Notes: generated by a model not told the origin, from the letters alone. Positions 26,092 through 37,557 are shown, counted from the first letter of the stretch. The stretch is 64,000 nucleotides of DNA from Haliclona indistincta (GCA_964017065.1 OZ024787.1:4637569-4701568); one strand, 5' to 3'. Numbers and translations are program-made.

Positions 26092-28689
26092 ATGAGCGGC
26101 GACTTTAGAAGATTGCGGAACGAACTCGGAGACGAGGAACTCCAGTCAGGAAGCGCTCCATCGGATTTCAGCGAGACTAGGGTGTTCGATGCTGCTCCTC
26201 CCCCTCAATACGACCAAGCTACTGGCTACTATCCTGCTACACCTCAGATGAACACGAACGTGATCATCTCACAGCAACAGCAATCGGTGAGTCTAGAAGA
26301 CATTTGTGCATGTTTTATCAGCTGTTTCACACAAAACGTGCATTGTCGGTAACCTCAAAAGCCATTGCGAACTCCCTGTTGCACCAGGTTCAGAAACCTA
26401 TTCCCACGGGCTTTACACTGTTAACAGTACTGTGTAGGTGTTTAGAGATCATGGTGTAGGAACAAGAGCATAAACTAAACTGCTGCTACTTGTAGGTTCC
26501 CAGCCAGCGGGTTGCAAATCTTCCTGCTCTATTGCACTTGATTGAGCATAATAGAGTGGAGCTTTCTCTAATCCAGACATCAGTGGTGCAGCAAACTTGT
26601 ACGTCCTGATTGGATTATTTGCATGGGGTCACGTTCGCCAGGTGTTTCATGACAAACTGCAAATGCACAATTTTCATGTCTGCGTTGGGGTCTGGTGTCC
26701 GCATTTCAGAGGTTCGAATAAGTGGGGCTTTCTCATCCTTATCAGTATCTTTGTTTGACACAAGATCGACAGTATCATGACATGCCTGTGGTGAAGAATG
26801 GTTGACCATGCAAACACAGCTGGGAATTATCATAGTACCATTGTGACTCTACAATAGGGTTCAGTGATCTAGTATTGCTAGATAATGTTATAACCTGGAT
26901 AAATCATAGTTATACAGAATTGTAACTGTAGCAAAATTCACACTAAATCAGTTTACATAATTACTACGCATGTGCTGTGTTATTATACGGTCAGTAGCTT
27001 GTAATATCAAGCTGTAAGAGTGAGTTTACCATCAGCTAGTACATACATATTATGCATTGGTACTGTACTGGGTTCAAGTACATGTATTATACATGTACGT
27101 ATACGTGTCAGAAACACAAAGAGCGTAGTTATGAATCACAAATATTGTGAAGTTTTTAAAAATACATCAAGCACTGGAATTTATTTTGCTGTCGTATCAT
27201 TGGTACTGTCTGTATGTTCATATTGTCAAGAATTTAGGCGTTTGTTAATGTAGAATGTGTCATTTTCTTGGCAGAATGTTAATTTACTTTTTTCACTCTT
27301 TCACAGCAAGATGGAATGTTCACAATTTACACTCGACCCAACGATTACTTCGGGCTTTCTCTGTTTGCCTGCCTGTGCTGTTTCTGTCCGCTGGGACTGG
27401 TTGCCCTGTACTTCTCTGCTGATGTGAGTACTCTGTGAAATGGTTGCCATAACTTGCTAATGTGTGACTGTGATCATTACCATTCAGCTTGAACACACAG
27501 AAATCCTATAAGTCAATTGAAACAGATTATCACTTTCTTGTGTCAGCTAGCATTCAGTCTCTCTTATCTTTGTGGTCTCAAAGATCCCCAAGTTGCTTTT
27601 AGAGCTGAATGATTCAATAGATGTGTCATATTATGAAATTGAACTTTAAATGCTAGACTGTGTATTTCTGTTGTAGGATTACGGTAAAGCGGAGTGTTTA
27701 CAAGTTTTGTGTTATGATCAACACATATCAGGAGCAGTAGGTAGTGTTGTTTCTCGATGTAAATAGAAGCCAACATACTGTAATCCTTAGATAGAAGCCC
27801 TCCTTTAATAGATGCCCGGGATATTACCTAAGTAAAAAATAGACGCCTATATTGATTTAGGAATGGACTTAGACATACTTCTAAAACCTTGCTTATGAAA
27901 TAGACGCCCTGGGCTTTTACTAAAGGATTTAATGTACTAGTTCAATGGGTTAGCTCCAAGCTACCCCTAGTACTGTAGTATTTCTTCACAAAATTTGATG
28001 CCTCAGCAATATGCTAGGAGGTTTAATTCTTAAATTTATCAACATTTACAAAACTGTTATTCACAGAATAAAATCTATCTACGTGTGATACATCTTCACC
28101 TCATTTTTAGCTTAAGATTGTTTTTTTTTCATGTCGTGATCAAATGACTGAATGTTGATTACTGTGTACCTGGTATGGGTTAAAAATTAGGCATTGGTTT
28201 TACACTCCCTGAGGATTAAAACATTATACTATCTGTCTAATCTACTTGAAATCAGGGTTTCATTCAGAGAGGGTGCGGAGGGATGCTTTCTCTTTAACAG
28301 CTCTACTTTTCTCCATAAAATTTTAATAATCAATCAGCCAAAATGCAAATTATTTATTTGTTTAGACACTAGTATATACTAACAATTTCATGTCTTTACA
28401 ACAGTGCTAGGTCCAATTTCATGAGCGTATGAATATAAAAAAGCAAACTTTCCTGTACCTTCCTCCTAAATTTTTTCCACATCACCATGACAATGCAATG
28501 AGAACCAGCTGTCTTTTTTTGCAGGTTAATAGCAATTTTGACCACGGAGATGTTAACAAAGCAAAAAGGTCTTCAACATTGGCGCACCAGTTTGCTCTCC
28601 TGGCAATCGGGCTTGGCAGTATTCTATTCATCATATCTGTCGTCGTCTTGCTAGTCCTGATGGTTCTCAGAAGTGCGTCAGAACCATGA
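26092..28689 (+). CDS. CD225/dispanin (IFITM-like) membrane protein
   Basis: Exons 26092-26286, 27307-27423, 28525-28689, all phase 0, give 158 residues. The N-terminal 65 residues are acidic then Pro/Tyr/Gln-rich (APPPQYDQATGYYPAT; PPQY is a WW-binding PPxY motif). Exon 2 encodes RPNDYFGLSLFACLCCFCPLG, the first intramembrane segment of CD225 proteins with its CCxxPLG motif and candidate palmitoylated cysteines. Exon 3 gives the GDxxxAxxxS loop (HGDVNKAKRSS) and a C-terminal transmembrane helix ending just before the stop. In vertebrates this family includes IFITMs and PRRT/SynDIG proteins acting on membrane fusion and trafficking; which role applies here cannot be told. Start chosen by TATA position and exon phase. 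Confidence 0.88.
27762..27912. repeat. Short motif cluster (AATAGAMGCC) in a CD225 intron
   Basis: The phrase ATAGA(A/T/C)GCC occurs five times within about 150 bp in the second intron of the CD225 gene. It looks like a degraded MITE or minisatellite rather than coding sequence. Confidence 0.45.
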
Positions 28690-29250
28690 CGACATCACAG
28701 CAGATTTATCACATTTCATCATCATTAGTTGATTTAGCAGACTGCAGTCATTGGAACTACATGTTATTACGTATTCTATTTTATCTGAATTAATTTGATG
28801 AGCTTGTTATGTGGGCACAAAATCGATTTGCTATGATTTGCAAAGAAAACACGAAAATCAGAGTTACACAAGAATTAAACCATACTACAACTTGTACAGA
28901 GTCCGGTTGCATAAAAACAAAACTTGTATATCTCAGTGTACGTAAATGGAGGGAAACAGAAGCATGATTGTGGACAACAGCTGCAAGAGTTCATTCAGTA
29001 ACTTCAAGCACAAATTCAGATTGATGCTTTATGTTTTATGTGTGGACGGTTGATGACCTGGAAACCACTGACGTGGTAGCTGTAAATACCACCAAACGCA
29101 CAGTAATGTGCCAACTTTCTAGATCACTGAGGTGCCTAATAATTATGTCATTTAAAAAATTTTGTTACCAAAAAAGAGGTACTTGTATGTGTATGTAGCT
29201 AACACTAATGAATCAAATGCAAACGTAACACATGAGCAGTAATTGTTGAA

Positions 29251-32200
29251 CTAGTTGTCATCAACAATTCCAATGAGTGGTTCTCTTTCTTCATTGCTCT
29301 CGTAAAGATGCACCACGTGTACTGGTACAATGGGTGGTGATGGTAGCCGTTCCTCATAGCGTCGTTCTCTCCTGACAGCTACTGATGGTTGCTGTCTTCT
29401 TTTGAACAGAAATTGATTTAAGTATCTGCACACACCACATTTAACAAGAGTCACACCCACAAACCAGGCACCAATACCCAGTATGGGGACAAACACCAGT
29501 ATATGAACTAAAACGATTGTGGTAAGATTTGTCTTGGACTGCAAAAGAGCAATCAGAAAGTTAATGTCAATAAGAATAAGAGTGTCCGTCATGTTTAGTA
29601 CTGTGCTCTGGTAAGGATGGATCAGGCAGTGAGTACTTAAGAGGATCATGAATAATGTTTGTATGTAAACCATTGGCACTGCTTGGCTTTGCATGGACAC
29701 AAACCCAATCCACACGATGAAGTATACGATCGAGTACCAGCGACAGCTATCCCTGTAGCAGGACTGGAACTCATCTAGGAAGGGTTTGATCCTGGTCAGG
29801 TTAATGACTCGTGATAGTGCTGGTGATATTAACAGTACTAACAGCAAAGGAACGATCACTATTAGTAGAACTAGCAATGCTAGAACTACTATTGGAATGT
29901 GCTCCCAGGAGAAGTATTTGATTTGTGGTTCTAATGCTACCACGGACACTACCACGTCATTGTTGTGTATTAGTCTGGTTGATGTGAGAATGTTGAAAGT
30001 GATGTTCATTGTAATGTCTGCCAGTGACCAAAATGAGAGTAGCATTAGAATGCAGAGTGCTCGTAGACGAGAGTTTTGCCATTTTAGTAGTGTTCTTGGG
30101 CACCATCGAGCTTTAAGTGTTGCGAAGCTGATTACCAACAGCACCGTTAGTGGACCAAGGTATCGTAGAGAGTAGTTGTAGATTTTGATGAAGGGATGGA
30201 AGAAGCACCATGGAATGAGTCCGAATGGCTCAGGATTGAGTAGTGGTACAGCTGTAATGATCAATATGGATGTTCTTAAGACGAAGAAGTTTGGCTCGTA
30301 GTCTAGTGGTAGATGACTGATTATTGCTATAAACAGCATTGGTCCATACAGAAATCCAGACCCAGTCGCTATTTTGAACCTAACAACTATCATAAGAGCC
30401 ATTGCAATCATCAGTTGAAACACTAATGTGATGACCAGGACAAGGTAAGGCTGCCACCACTCACATGTACTGCTAGCCACACAACTCACTGACAGGAAGG
30501 TGTACTGGTAGTCCTGGGCGCAGCTCTTACACAGCAGTCCACCTCTTCCTACTGTGCATTGCTCATCAGGCTCAATACCAAGTAGTCTGTAGTCTCCAGC
30601 AAACCCAATAAGACTGAGTATCTTTGCAGGGCATGGCTTGTAGTAGTAGCTGGAACAGTCAGGATATGAGCACTGAGCAGAAATGTATGCTGTAGAGTTA
30701 TCATAGTCAAATGGTCCATACCAGTAGCCTTGTGTAATACATGCGACACCGAGGTATTCTGAGCATATCACAGTGCCATGGTTTGCAGTTATATTAGCAC
30801 ACTTGCAAACACCTTCACTAGTGTTGTAGACAAAGCCAAGTGGACACATGGAGATGTTTAAGTTAATAGCAATTCCTGTTTGTACATCATTTCTACATAT
30901 AAGCCTCATATACACGTCAGTGTTTCCCAACACTTGTGGAGCAGACACGCTCAGTTTGGTATCTACTTCTGCATAAACTCCGAGTTCGTTTTGTGCTAAC
31001 ACTACATGATCAGGTCCATTGAGTCGTACTTGTTTACGTATACATATGAAGAGCCAATTGTCACAGAATATGTACACATCTGCTGTACATGATGATGGCA
31101 AGCCAAAGAAATCTGTCACGGAAACATTGAGGTAGATATTTTGACCTGGTATTAGTGAAATGATGTGTTCTGCATATTTTATGTTTCGTGCTGGAGAATT
31201 GATGTCTGTACGCTGAATATCAATAAATGAACAGTTAGGAATGGCCCCTTGTGGTGTTGAAGCAAAATATACTGAATTCCCACTTGTGGTTGCTTTGTTA
31301 TTGATAAAATTTGCTTTCAATTTGCATCTTGCGTCTGATATTGTTGTTTTATTCAAGTACAGTGCACCGCCATACACTGCACTGTTGTTTGCAAAGATTA
31401 CATTCACTTCAGTGGTTGTTTTGATCATTACATGTACATTGTGTAGTCCACATGCTCCTCCAAGCACACCTGTGTTGTTTGTGAAGCGAACTTCTCCTCC
31501 GACTGACAGACGTGTTTTGTCTTCATTTGGCTGCTTGATAATAATAGGAGTTCCTTGATTATCTGAGAAACTTAAATCTTCAAGTGAAACATAGTCTATG
31601 GTTGAAAAGCTAAACAATGAAGTCTCAAGATCACCGACAGGTAATGCATATGCTGACTGAGTGTTTGTTACAGTGTTACCATCAATTATCATGTCTTCCA
31701 AGACAACGACCATTGTATAGTAGGAGTAATGTTCATGGCAGTTAAATTCCACAAGTACTGAAGTAGCCGAGTTGTTTCTTAATACTGTTTTATGTATAGT
31801 TAGTTGTACGTTCTTAGGGTCATCAAATTGACCACTAAAGGCATTTAGTGATATAAGAATCAATCGACTATTGTCAGTAAAATAACTTGCATTGATAGAA
31901 AGAGCAAAGTTCTCAGATGCTCGGACTGAAATGATTTTGGAATCTTTTTGAAGTTCTTCAAAATTTCTGCCCGTGGTTGTTCTTTGTATGCCTTTCAATT
32001 TAGTGAAAATACAATTCATTATAGTAAAATTTATATCTGTTGTGTGCAGAAAATCAGGGAAATACCATATTGAATTGTTAATCCTGCAGTCAGAAACAGT
32101 ATTATTCGAAAAGATGAAGTGGAGTTCAAGGTTAAGAGATGTTATATTCAAAGTAGGGCATATGTCCACCTGACCAAATTCACTATCTTTGATGACTAAT

Positions 32201-32697
32201 GCTTCTATACCGTTGAATTTCCAGTCAACTTCCATGATTTTACAGTTGAGCATGACTAGTGAAATAAATGAATATCTTATGAACGAAGTGTTACTTGAAA
32301 TGAATCCTATCCCGATCCAGGCCCAATGCTTATTGTCGTAATAAAGTCTATTATGGTTACCTATTTCCATACAAGAATTTAATGTGATGTAGGCCTTGTT
32401 GTGACTAATAATTCTCACACTCATATGATATTTTTGGGTGAATGAGTAGTAAGAATCGGTTTTAATAGTTTGATTGCAAGTGACGTTGACAGTGACGGAA
32501 GTGCTTTGCTGAGAGGTCAAATTTGGCAAGTTACTCAAAACGTAACTTAATGTCTTACAGGCTTTTTCATTTTGCAAGCAGGAAGGCTCATCTAAACCGG
32601 AATCACTCACTTGTATTGTGACTTTATGCAGTTTGTAGCTGCTACAAGCTTCCAACAGACCAAGTATCAGTAAAACATGTAACAGTAGTGAGCCCAT
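29251..32697 (-). CDS. Beta-helix ectodomain, multi-TM membrane protein, copy 1
   Basis: Single exon, 1148 residues. Signal peptide MGSLLLHVLLILGLLEACSS. The next about 600 residues have many NxS/T sequons and the short irregular repeats (FSDNQGT, FTNNTGVLGGACGLHN, FANNSAVYGGALYL) of a right-handed parallel beta-helix of the pectin-lyase/polymorphic-outer-membrane-protein shape. Then comes a Cys-rich juxtamembrane module (CPLGFVYNTSEGVCKC, ITQGYWYGPF, RGGLLCKSCAQDYQ). About ten hydrophobic helices follow over the last about 400 residues, with a KPFLDEFQSCYRDSCRW loop that I know from uncharacterised sponge, alga and choanoflagellate multipass proteins. The 55-residue cytoplasmic tail ends with EREPLIGI, an acidic dileucine sorting motif. 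Likely a surface or endolysosomal receptor or transporter; no named family. Tandem copy at 34102-37557. Confidence 0.85.
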   Translation of the reverse strand: MGSLLLHVLLILGLLEACSSYKLHKVTIQVSDSGLDEPSCLQNEKACKTLSYVLSNLPNLTSQQSTSVTVNVTCNQTIKTDSYYSFTQKYHMSVRIISHNKAYITLNSCMEIGNHNRLYYDNKHWAWIGIGFISSNTSFIRYSFISLVMLNCKIMEVDWKFNGIEALVIKDSEFGQVDICPTLNITSLNLELHFIFSNNTVSDCRINNSIWYFPDFLHTTDINFTIMNCIFTKLKGIQRTTTGRNFEELQKDSKIISVRASENFALSINASYFTDNSRLILISLNAFSGQFDDPKNVQLTIHKTVLRNNSATSVLVEFNCHEHYSYYTMVVVLEDMIIDGNTVTNTQSAYALPVGDLETSLFSFSTIDYVSLEDLSFSDNQGTPIIIKQPNEDKTRLSVGGEVRFTNNTGVLGGACGLHNVHVMIKTTTEVNVIFANNSAVYGGALYLNKTTISDARCKLKANFINNKATTSGNSVYFASTPQGAIPNCSFIDIQRTDINSPARNIKYAEHIISLIPGQNIYLNVSVTDFFGLPSSCTADVYIFCDNWLFICIRKQVRLNGPDHVVLAQNELGVYAEVDTKLSVSAPQVLGNTDVYMRLICRNDVQTGIAINLNISMCPLGFVYNTSEGVCKCANITANHGTVICSEYLGVACITQGYWYGPFDYDNSTAYISAQCSYPDCSSYYYKPCPAKILSLIGFAGDYRLLGIEPDEQCTVGRGGLLCKSCAQDYQYTFLSVSCVASSTCEWWQPYLVLVITLVFQLMIAMALMIVVRFKIATGSGFLYGPMLFIAIISHLPLDYEPNFFVLRTSILIITAVPLLNPEPFGLIPWCFFHPFIKIYNYSLRYLGPLTVLLVISFATLKARWCPRTLLKWQNSRLRALCILMLLSFWSLADITMNITFNILTSTRLIHNNDVVVSVVALEPQIKYFSWEHIPIVVLALLVLLIVIVPLLLVLLISPALSRVINLTRIKPFLDEFQSCYRDSCRWYSIVYFIVWIGFVSMQSQAVPMVYIQTLFMILLSTHCLIHPYQSTVLNMTDTLILIDINFLIALLQSKTNLTTIVLVHILVFVPILGIGAWFVGVTLVKCGVCRYLNQFLFKRRQQPSVAVRRERRYEERLPSPPIVPVHVVHLYESNEEREPLIGIVDDN

Positions 32698-33059
32698 TGC
32701 TGTAGAGACTGAGGTGTTTAGTAGGACTTGCGATACTTCAGTGACTCAGTTTGCAGTGTAGAGTTAATAAATAGAGCACTGGACAACTACAAATGCGTGT
32801 ATAGTGATTGCCTGCAGGTGTACTTTTATGTTGTGATTGGACTAAACAATAAGAACTGTTTTGCAATACAATCTCAATCCTAAAGCTGTGTTTTTCTCTA
32901 GTGACAATATGATATATAGTTTTAGCTTCTGATACAGACCCATGTGGCACTTAAATTTGTAAGTACACTGAATAGTATACACATGTGTATATCATGTTAT
33001 TAGGTAAGGGCAGCATCTAAGTTTTCATGCAAATTGTGATGATAAATGAAAAAATACTA
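32698..33059 (-). promoter_or_regulatory. Upstream region of beta-helix gene copy 1
   Basis: This 360-bp region is conserved with 37558-37914 upstream of copy 2, including the block around caatctcaatcctaaagctg and the gtacactgaatakataca-like block, so the promoter was duplicated with the gene. No clear TATA box was assigned. Confidence 0.5.
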
Positions 33060-33182
33060 GCTGTCATCTAAACTTTTTTCATAGCTCTCATAAAGATGCA
33101 CCTCGTGTACTGTTGGTACATTGGGTGATGTTCCTCATAGTATCGTTCTCTCCTGGCAGCTAATGGTGTCTGCTTGTGATGT

Positions 33183-33244
33183 AGTATCTGCACACACACA
33201 CACATACACACACACGCACGCACGCACGCATGCACGCATGCACG

Positions 33245-33315
<71 letters not shown>
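33183..33315. repeat. (CA)n with GCAC variants
   Basis: A CA microsatellite with a central CACGCACGCATG patch. A second CA tract with two cttaacaagata inserts lies at about 33764-33855. They flank the SINE on both sides. Confidence 0.95.
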
Positions 33316-33318
<3 letters not shown>

Positions 33319-33399
33319 AAGTAAAAGTTTACCCGCCACCCTCCTCAAGAGGAGTTCTACACCATGAATGTGGAAGTGATTCCACACCATGAATGTGCA

Positions 33400-33762
33400 G
33401 GTGGTGATGCGGACCCAGCAGTAAGGATGGAAACATACGTGCTAGGATTCCTGTGCACTAAGCAGGTTCTAGGGCCGGTGCTAGCATGATGGTATCTCCT
33501 GAAGCCTGGCCAGGCATCTTGCAGGAGCATCCAGCTGTGATCACAACAGGAGGCGTGAACATGTGCCCACATGGACCTCCTATTGTACATGACCACAGCC
33601 AGTGAACTTTGCCTCCCCAGTACAAGACCAGGTACCCGTTTTACAGATGGGTCAGCTGGTGGGCTGGAGTACATGTGATGGTTTTTTTTCCTCCTGCTCT
33701 GGGATTCGAACCAGTGTCCTCTGGGTTGTAAGCCCAAGACTCTACCAGTTGAACCACCAGGG

Positions 33763-33767
<5 letters not shown>
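33400..33767 (-). mobile_element. tRNA-derived SINE
   Basis: Read on minus from 33767, the first about 70 bases resemble a tRNA: box A TGGTTCAACTGG, an anticodon-like stem-loop TTGGG-CTTACAA-CCCAG, and box B GGTTCGAATCC. The acceptor and T stems do not pair well, so it is not a functional tRNA gene. The body that follows includes GGTACCTGGTCTTGTACTGG, a phrase also found at about 49762-49783 (plus) in a TTYH intron. The 3' end merges into the CA tract. Confidence 0.7.
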
Positions 33768-33813
<46 letters not shown>

Positions 33814-33819
33814 AACAAG

Positions 33820-33857
<38 letters not shown>

Positions 33858-34101
33858 AACAAGATACACACCCACAGACCAGCTAGGCATCAATATATGA
33901 TATTTTTTCGTTTAAGTGGTAGCTGTAAATACCACCAAAACGCACAGTAATGTGCCAACTTTCTCGATCACTGAGGTGCCTAATAATTATGTCATTTTTA
34001 AAATTTTGTCACCAAAAAAGAGGTACTTGTATGTGTATAATATGTAGCTATAACACGAATAAATCAAATGCAAACGAAACACAGGAGCAATAATTGTTGA
34101 A

Positions 34102-37100
34102 CTAGTTGTCATCAACAATTCCAATGAGCGGTTCTCTTTCTTCATTGCTCTCGTAAAGATGCACCACGTGTACTGGTACGTTGGGTGGTGATGGTAGCCG
34201 TTCCTCATAGTGTCGTTCTCTCCTGACAGCTACTGATGGCTGCTGTCTTCTTTTGAACAGAATGTGATTTAAGTATCTGCACACTCCACATTTAACAAGA
34301 GTCACACCCACAAACCAAGCACCAATACAAAGTATGGGGACAAACACCAGTATATGAACTAAAACGATAGTGGTAAGATTTGTCTTGGACTGCAAAAGAG
34401 CAATCAGAAAGTTAATGTCAATAAGAATGAGAGCGTCTGTCATGTTTAGTACTGTGCTCTGATAAGGATGGATCAGGCAGTGAGTACTTAAGAGGATCAT
34501 GAATAATGTTTGTATGTAAACCATTGGCACTGCTTGGCTTTGCATGGACACAAACCCAATCCACACGATGAAGTATACGATCGAGTACCAGCGACAGCTG
34601 TCCCTGTAGCAGGACTGGAACTCATCTAGGAAGGGTTTGATCCTGGTCAGGTTAATGACTCGTGATAGTGCTGGTGATATTAACAGTACTACTAGTAAAG
34701 GAATGATCACTATTAGTAAAACTAGCAATGCTAGTACTACTATCGGAATGTGCTCCCAGGAGAAGTATTTGATTTGTGGTTCTAATGCTACCACGGACAC
34801 TACCACGTCATTGTTGTGTATTAGTCTGGTTGACGTAAGAATGTTGAAAGTGATGTTCATTGTGATGTCTGCCAGTGACCAAAATGAGAGCAGCATTAGA
34901 ATGCAGAGTGCTCGTAGACGAGAGTTTTGCCATTTTAGTAGTGTTCTTGGGCACCATCGAGCTTTAAGTGTTGCGAAGCTGATTACCAACAGCACCGTTA
35001 GTGGACCGAGGTATCGTAAGGAGTAGTTGTAGATTTTGATGAAGGGATGGAAGAAGCACCATGGAATGAGTCCAAATGGCTCAGGATTGAGTAGTGGTAC
35101 AGCTGTAATGAACAATATGGATGTTCTTAAGACGAAGAAGTTTGGCTCGTAGTCTAGTGGTAGATGACTGATTATTGCTATAAACAGCATTGGTCCATAC
35201 AGAAATCCAGATCCAGCTGCTATTTTGAACCTAACAACTATCATAAGAGCCATTGCAATCATCAGTTGGAACACTAATGTGATGACCAGGACAAGGTAAG
35301 GCTGCCACCACTCACATGTGCTGCTAGCCACACAACTCACAGACAGGAATGTGTACTGGTAGTCCTGGGCGCAGCTCTTACACAGCAGTCCACCTCTTCC
35401 TACTGTGCACTGCTCATCAGGATCAGCACCAAGTAGACTGTAGTCTCCAGCAAACCCAATAAGACTGAGTATCTTTGCAGGACATGGCTTGTAGTAGTAG
35501 CTGGAACAGTCAGGATATGAGCACTGAGCAGAAATGTATGCTGTAGAGTTATCATAGTCAAATGGTCCATACCAGTAGCCTTGTGTGATACATGCGACAC
35601 CAAGGTATTCTGAGCATATCACATTGCCATGGTTTGCAGTTATATTAGCACACTTGCAAACACCTTCACTAGTGTTGTAGACAAAGCCAAGTGGACACAT
35701 GGAGATGTTTAAGTTAATAGCAATTCCTGTTTGTACATCATTTCTACATATAAGCCTCATATACACGTCAGTGTTTCCCAACACTTGTGGAGCAGACACG
35801 CTCAGTTTAGTATCCACTTCTGCATAAACTCCAAGTTCGTTTTGTGCTAACACTACATGATCAGGTCCATTGAGTCGTACTTGTTTACGTATACATATGA
35901 AGAGCCAATTGTCACAGAATATGTACACATCTGCTGTACATGATGATGGCAAGCCAAAGAAATCTGTCACGGAAACATTGAGGTAGATATTTTGACCTGG
36001 TATTAGTGAAATGATGTGTTCTGCATATTTTATGTTTCGTGCTGGAGAATTGATGTCTGCACGCTGAATATCAATAAATGAGCAGTTAGGAATGGCCCCT
36101 TGCGGTGTTGAAGCAAAATACACTGAATTCCCACTTGTGGTTGCTTTGTTATTGATAAAATTTGCTTTCAATTTGCATCTTGCGTCTGATATTGTTGTTT
36201 TATTCAAGTACAGTGCACCGCCATACACTGCACTGTTGTTTTCAAAGACTACATTCACTTCAGTGGTTGTTTTAATCATTACATGTACATTGTGTAGTCC
36301 ACATGCTCCTCCAAGCACACCTGTGTTGTTTGTGAAGAGAACTTCTCCTCCGACTGACAGACGTGTTTTGTCTTCATTTGGCTGCTTGATAACAATAGGA
36401 CTTCCTTGATTATCTGAGAAACTTAAATCTTCAAGTGAAACATAGTCTATGGTTGAAAAGCTAAACAATGAAGTCTCAAGATCACCGACAGGTAATGCAT
36501 ATGCTGACTGAGTATTTGTTACTGTGTTACCATCAATGATCATGTCTTTCAAGACAACGGCCATTGTATAGTAGTAGTAATGTTCATGGCAGTTAAATTC
36601 CACAAGTACTGAAGTAGCCGAGTTGTTTCTTAATATTGTTTTGTGTATAGTTAGTTGTACAGTCATTGGGTTGTCATATAGACCACTAAAAACATTTATT
36701 GATATAGGTATCAATTGACTATTGTCAGTAAAATAACTTTCATTGATAGAAAGATCAAAGTTCTCAGATGCTTGTACTGAAATGATTTTGGAATCTTTTT
36801 GAAGTACTTCAAAATTTCTACCAGTGGTTGTTCTTTGTATGCCTTTCAATTTAGTGAAAATACAATTCATTATAGTAAATTTCATATCTGTTGCTTTCAG
36901 AGAATCAGGGAAATACCATATTGAATTGTTAATCCTGCAGTCAGAAACAGTATTATTCGAAAAGATGAATTGAAGTCTACTAAGGTTAATAGATGTTATA
37001 TTCAAAGTAGGGCATATGTCCACCTGACCAAATTCACTATCTTTGATGACTAATGCTTCTATAAAATCGAATTTCCAGTCAACTTCCATGATTTTACAGT

Positions 37101-37557
37101 TGAGCATGAATAATGAACTAAATGAATAGTAGCTTATGTACGAATTGTTACTTGAAATGAATCCTATCCCGATCCAAGTCCAGTGCTTATTTTCGTAATA
37201 AAGTTCATGATTGTAGTTATTTATTTCCATACAAGAATTTAATGTGATGTAGGCCTTGTTGTGACTAATAACTCTCACACTCATATGATATTTTTGGGTG
37301 AATGAGTAATAGGAATTAGTTTTAACAGTTTGATTGCAAGTGACGTTGACAGTGATTGAAGTGCTTTGCTGAGAGGTTATATTTGGCAAGTTACTCAAAA
37401 CGTAACTTAATGTCTTACAGGATTTTTCATTTTGCAAGCAGGAAGGCTCGTCTAAACCGGAATCACTCACTTGTATTGTGACTTTATGCAGTTTGTAGCT
37501 GCTACAAGCTTCCAACAGACCAAGCATCAGTAAAACAAGGAACAGTAGTGAGCCCAT
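34102..37557 (-). CDS. Beta-helix ectodomain, multi-TM membrane protein, copy 2
   Basis: Single exon, 1151 residues, collinear with copy 1 and very similar throughout. It keeps the signal peptide (MGSLLFLVLLMLGLLEACSS), beta-helix ectodomain, Cys-rich juxtamembrane module, about ten transmembrane helices and the EREPLIGI tail motif. Differences cluster in the first about 320 residues, with small insertions such as the NNYNHELYYENKH segment; the membrane half differs at only a handful of positions. The duplicated block extends beyond the gene on both sides (from 33916 to at least 38035). Both copies have intact frames, so both are probably expressed. Confidence 0.85.
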   Translation of the reverse strand: MGSLLFLVLLMLGLLEACSSYKLHKVTIQVSDSGLDEPSCLQNEKSCKTLSYVLSNLPNITSQQSTSITVNVTCNQTVKTNSYYSFTQKYHMSVRVISHNKAYITLNSCMEINNYNHELYYENKHWTWIGIGFISSNNSYISYYSFSSLFMLNCKIMEVDWKFDFIEALVIKDSEFGQVDICPTLNITSINLSRLQFIFSNNTVSDCRINNSIWYFPDSLKATDMKFTIMNCIFTKLKGIQRTTTGRNFEVLQKDSKIISVQASENFDLSINESYFTDNSQLIPISINVFSGLYDNPMTVQLTIHKTILRNNSATSVLVEFNCHEHYYYYTMAVVLKDMIIDGNTVTNTQSAYALPVGDLETSLFSFSTIDYVSLEDLSFSDNQGSPIVIKQPNEDKTRLSVGGEVLFTNNTGVLGGACGLHNVHVMIKTTTEVNVVFENNSAVYGGALYLNKTTISDARCKLKANFINNKATTSGNSVYFASTPQGAIPNCSFIDIQRADINSPARNIKYAEHIISLIPGQNIYLNVSVTDFFGLPSSCTADVYIFCDNWLFICIRKQVRLNGPDHVVLAQNELGVYAEVDTKLSVSAPQVLGNTDVYMRLICRNDVQTGIAINLNISMCPLGFVYNTSEGVCKCANITANHGNVICSEYLGVACITQGYWYGPFDYDNSTAYISAQCSYPDCSSYYYKPCPAKILSLIGFAGDYSLLGADPDEQCTVGRGGLLCKSCAQDYQYTFLSVSCVASSTCEWWQPYLVLVITLVFQLMIAMALMIVVRFKIAAGSGFLYGPMLFIAIISHLPLDYEPNFFVLRTSILFITAVPLLNPEPFGLIPWCFFHPFIKIYNYSLRYLGPLTVLLVISFATLKARWCPRTLLKWQNSRLRALCILMLLSFWSLADITMNITFNILTSTRLIHNNDVVVSVVALEPQIKYFSWEHIPIVVLALLVLLIVIIPLLVVLLISPALSRVINLTRIKPFLDEFQSCYRDSCRWYSIVYFIVWIGFVSMQSQAVPMVYIQTLFMILLSTHCLIHPYQSTVLNMTDALILIDINFLIALLQSKTNLTTIVLVHILVFVPILCIGAWFVGVTLVKCGVCRYLNHILFKRRQQPSVAVRRERHYEERLPSPPNVPVHVVHLYESNEEREPLIGIVDDN

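Larger units (their letters stand above)
33060..33899 (-). pseudogene. Relic 3' end of a further beta-helix gene copy, split by a SINE and CA repeats
   Basis: 33075-33190 aligns with the last exon end of copy 1 (tcataaagatgcacc, tcgttctctcctg, gtatctgcacac). The alignment resumes at 33850-33895 (cttaacaagatacacacccacagaccag) where copy 1 has tttaacaagagtcacacccacaaaccag. Between them lie two (CA)n tracts and a tRNA-like SINE. The sequence is frameshifted and non-coding. Confidence 0.75.

Noticed and set aside
29786..30175. Antisense frames of 129 and 105 residues opposite both beta-helix genes
   Set aside because: They are conserved only because the sense coding sequence is duplicated; composition is not protein-like.
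33650..33767. A tRNA gene on minus
   Set aside because: Boxes A and B are present but the acceptor and T stems do not pair and the sequence continues into a SINE body.
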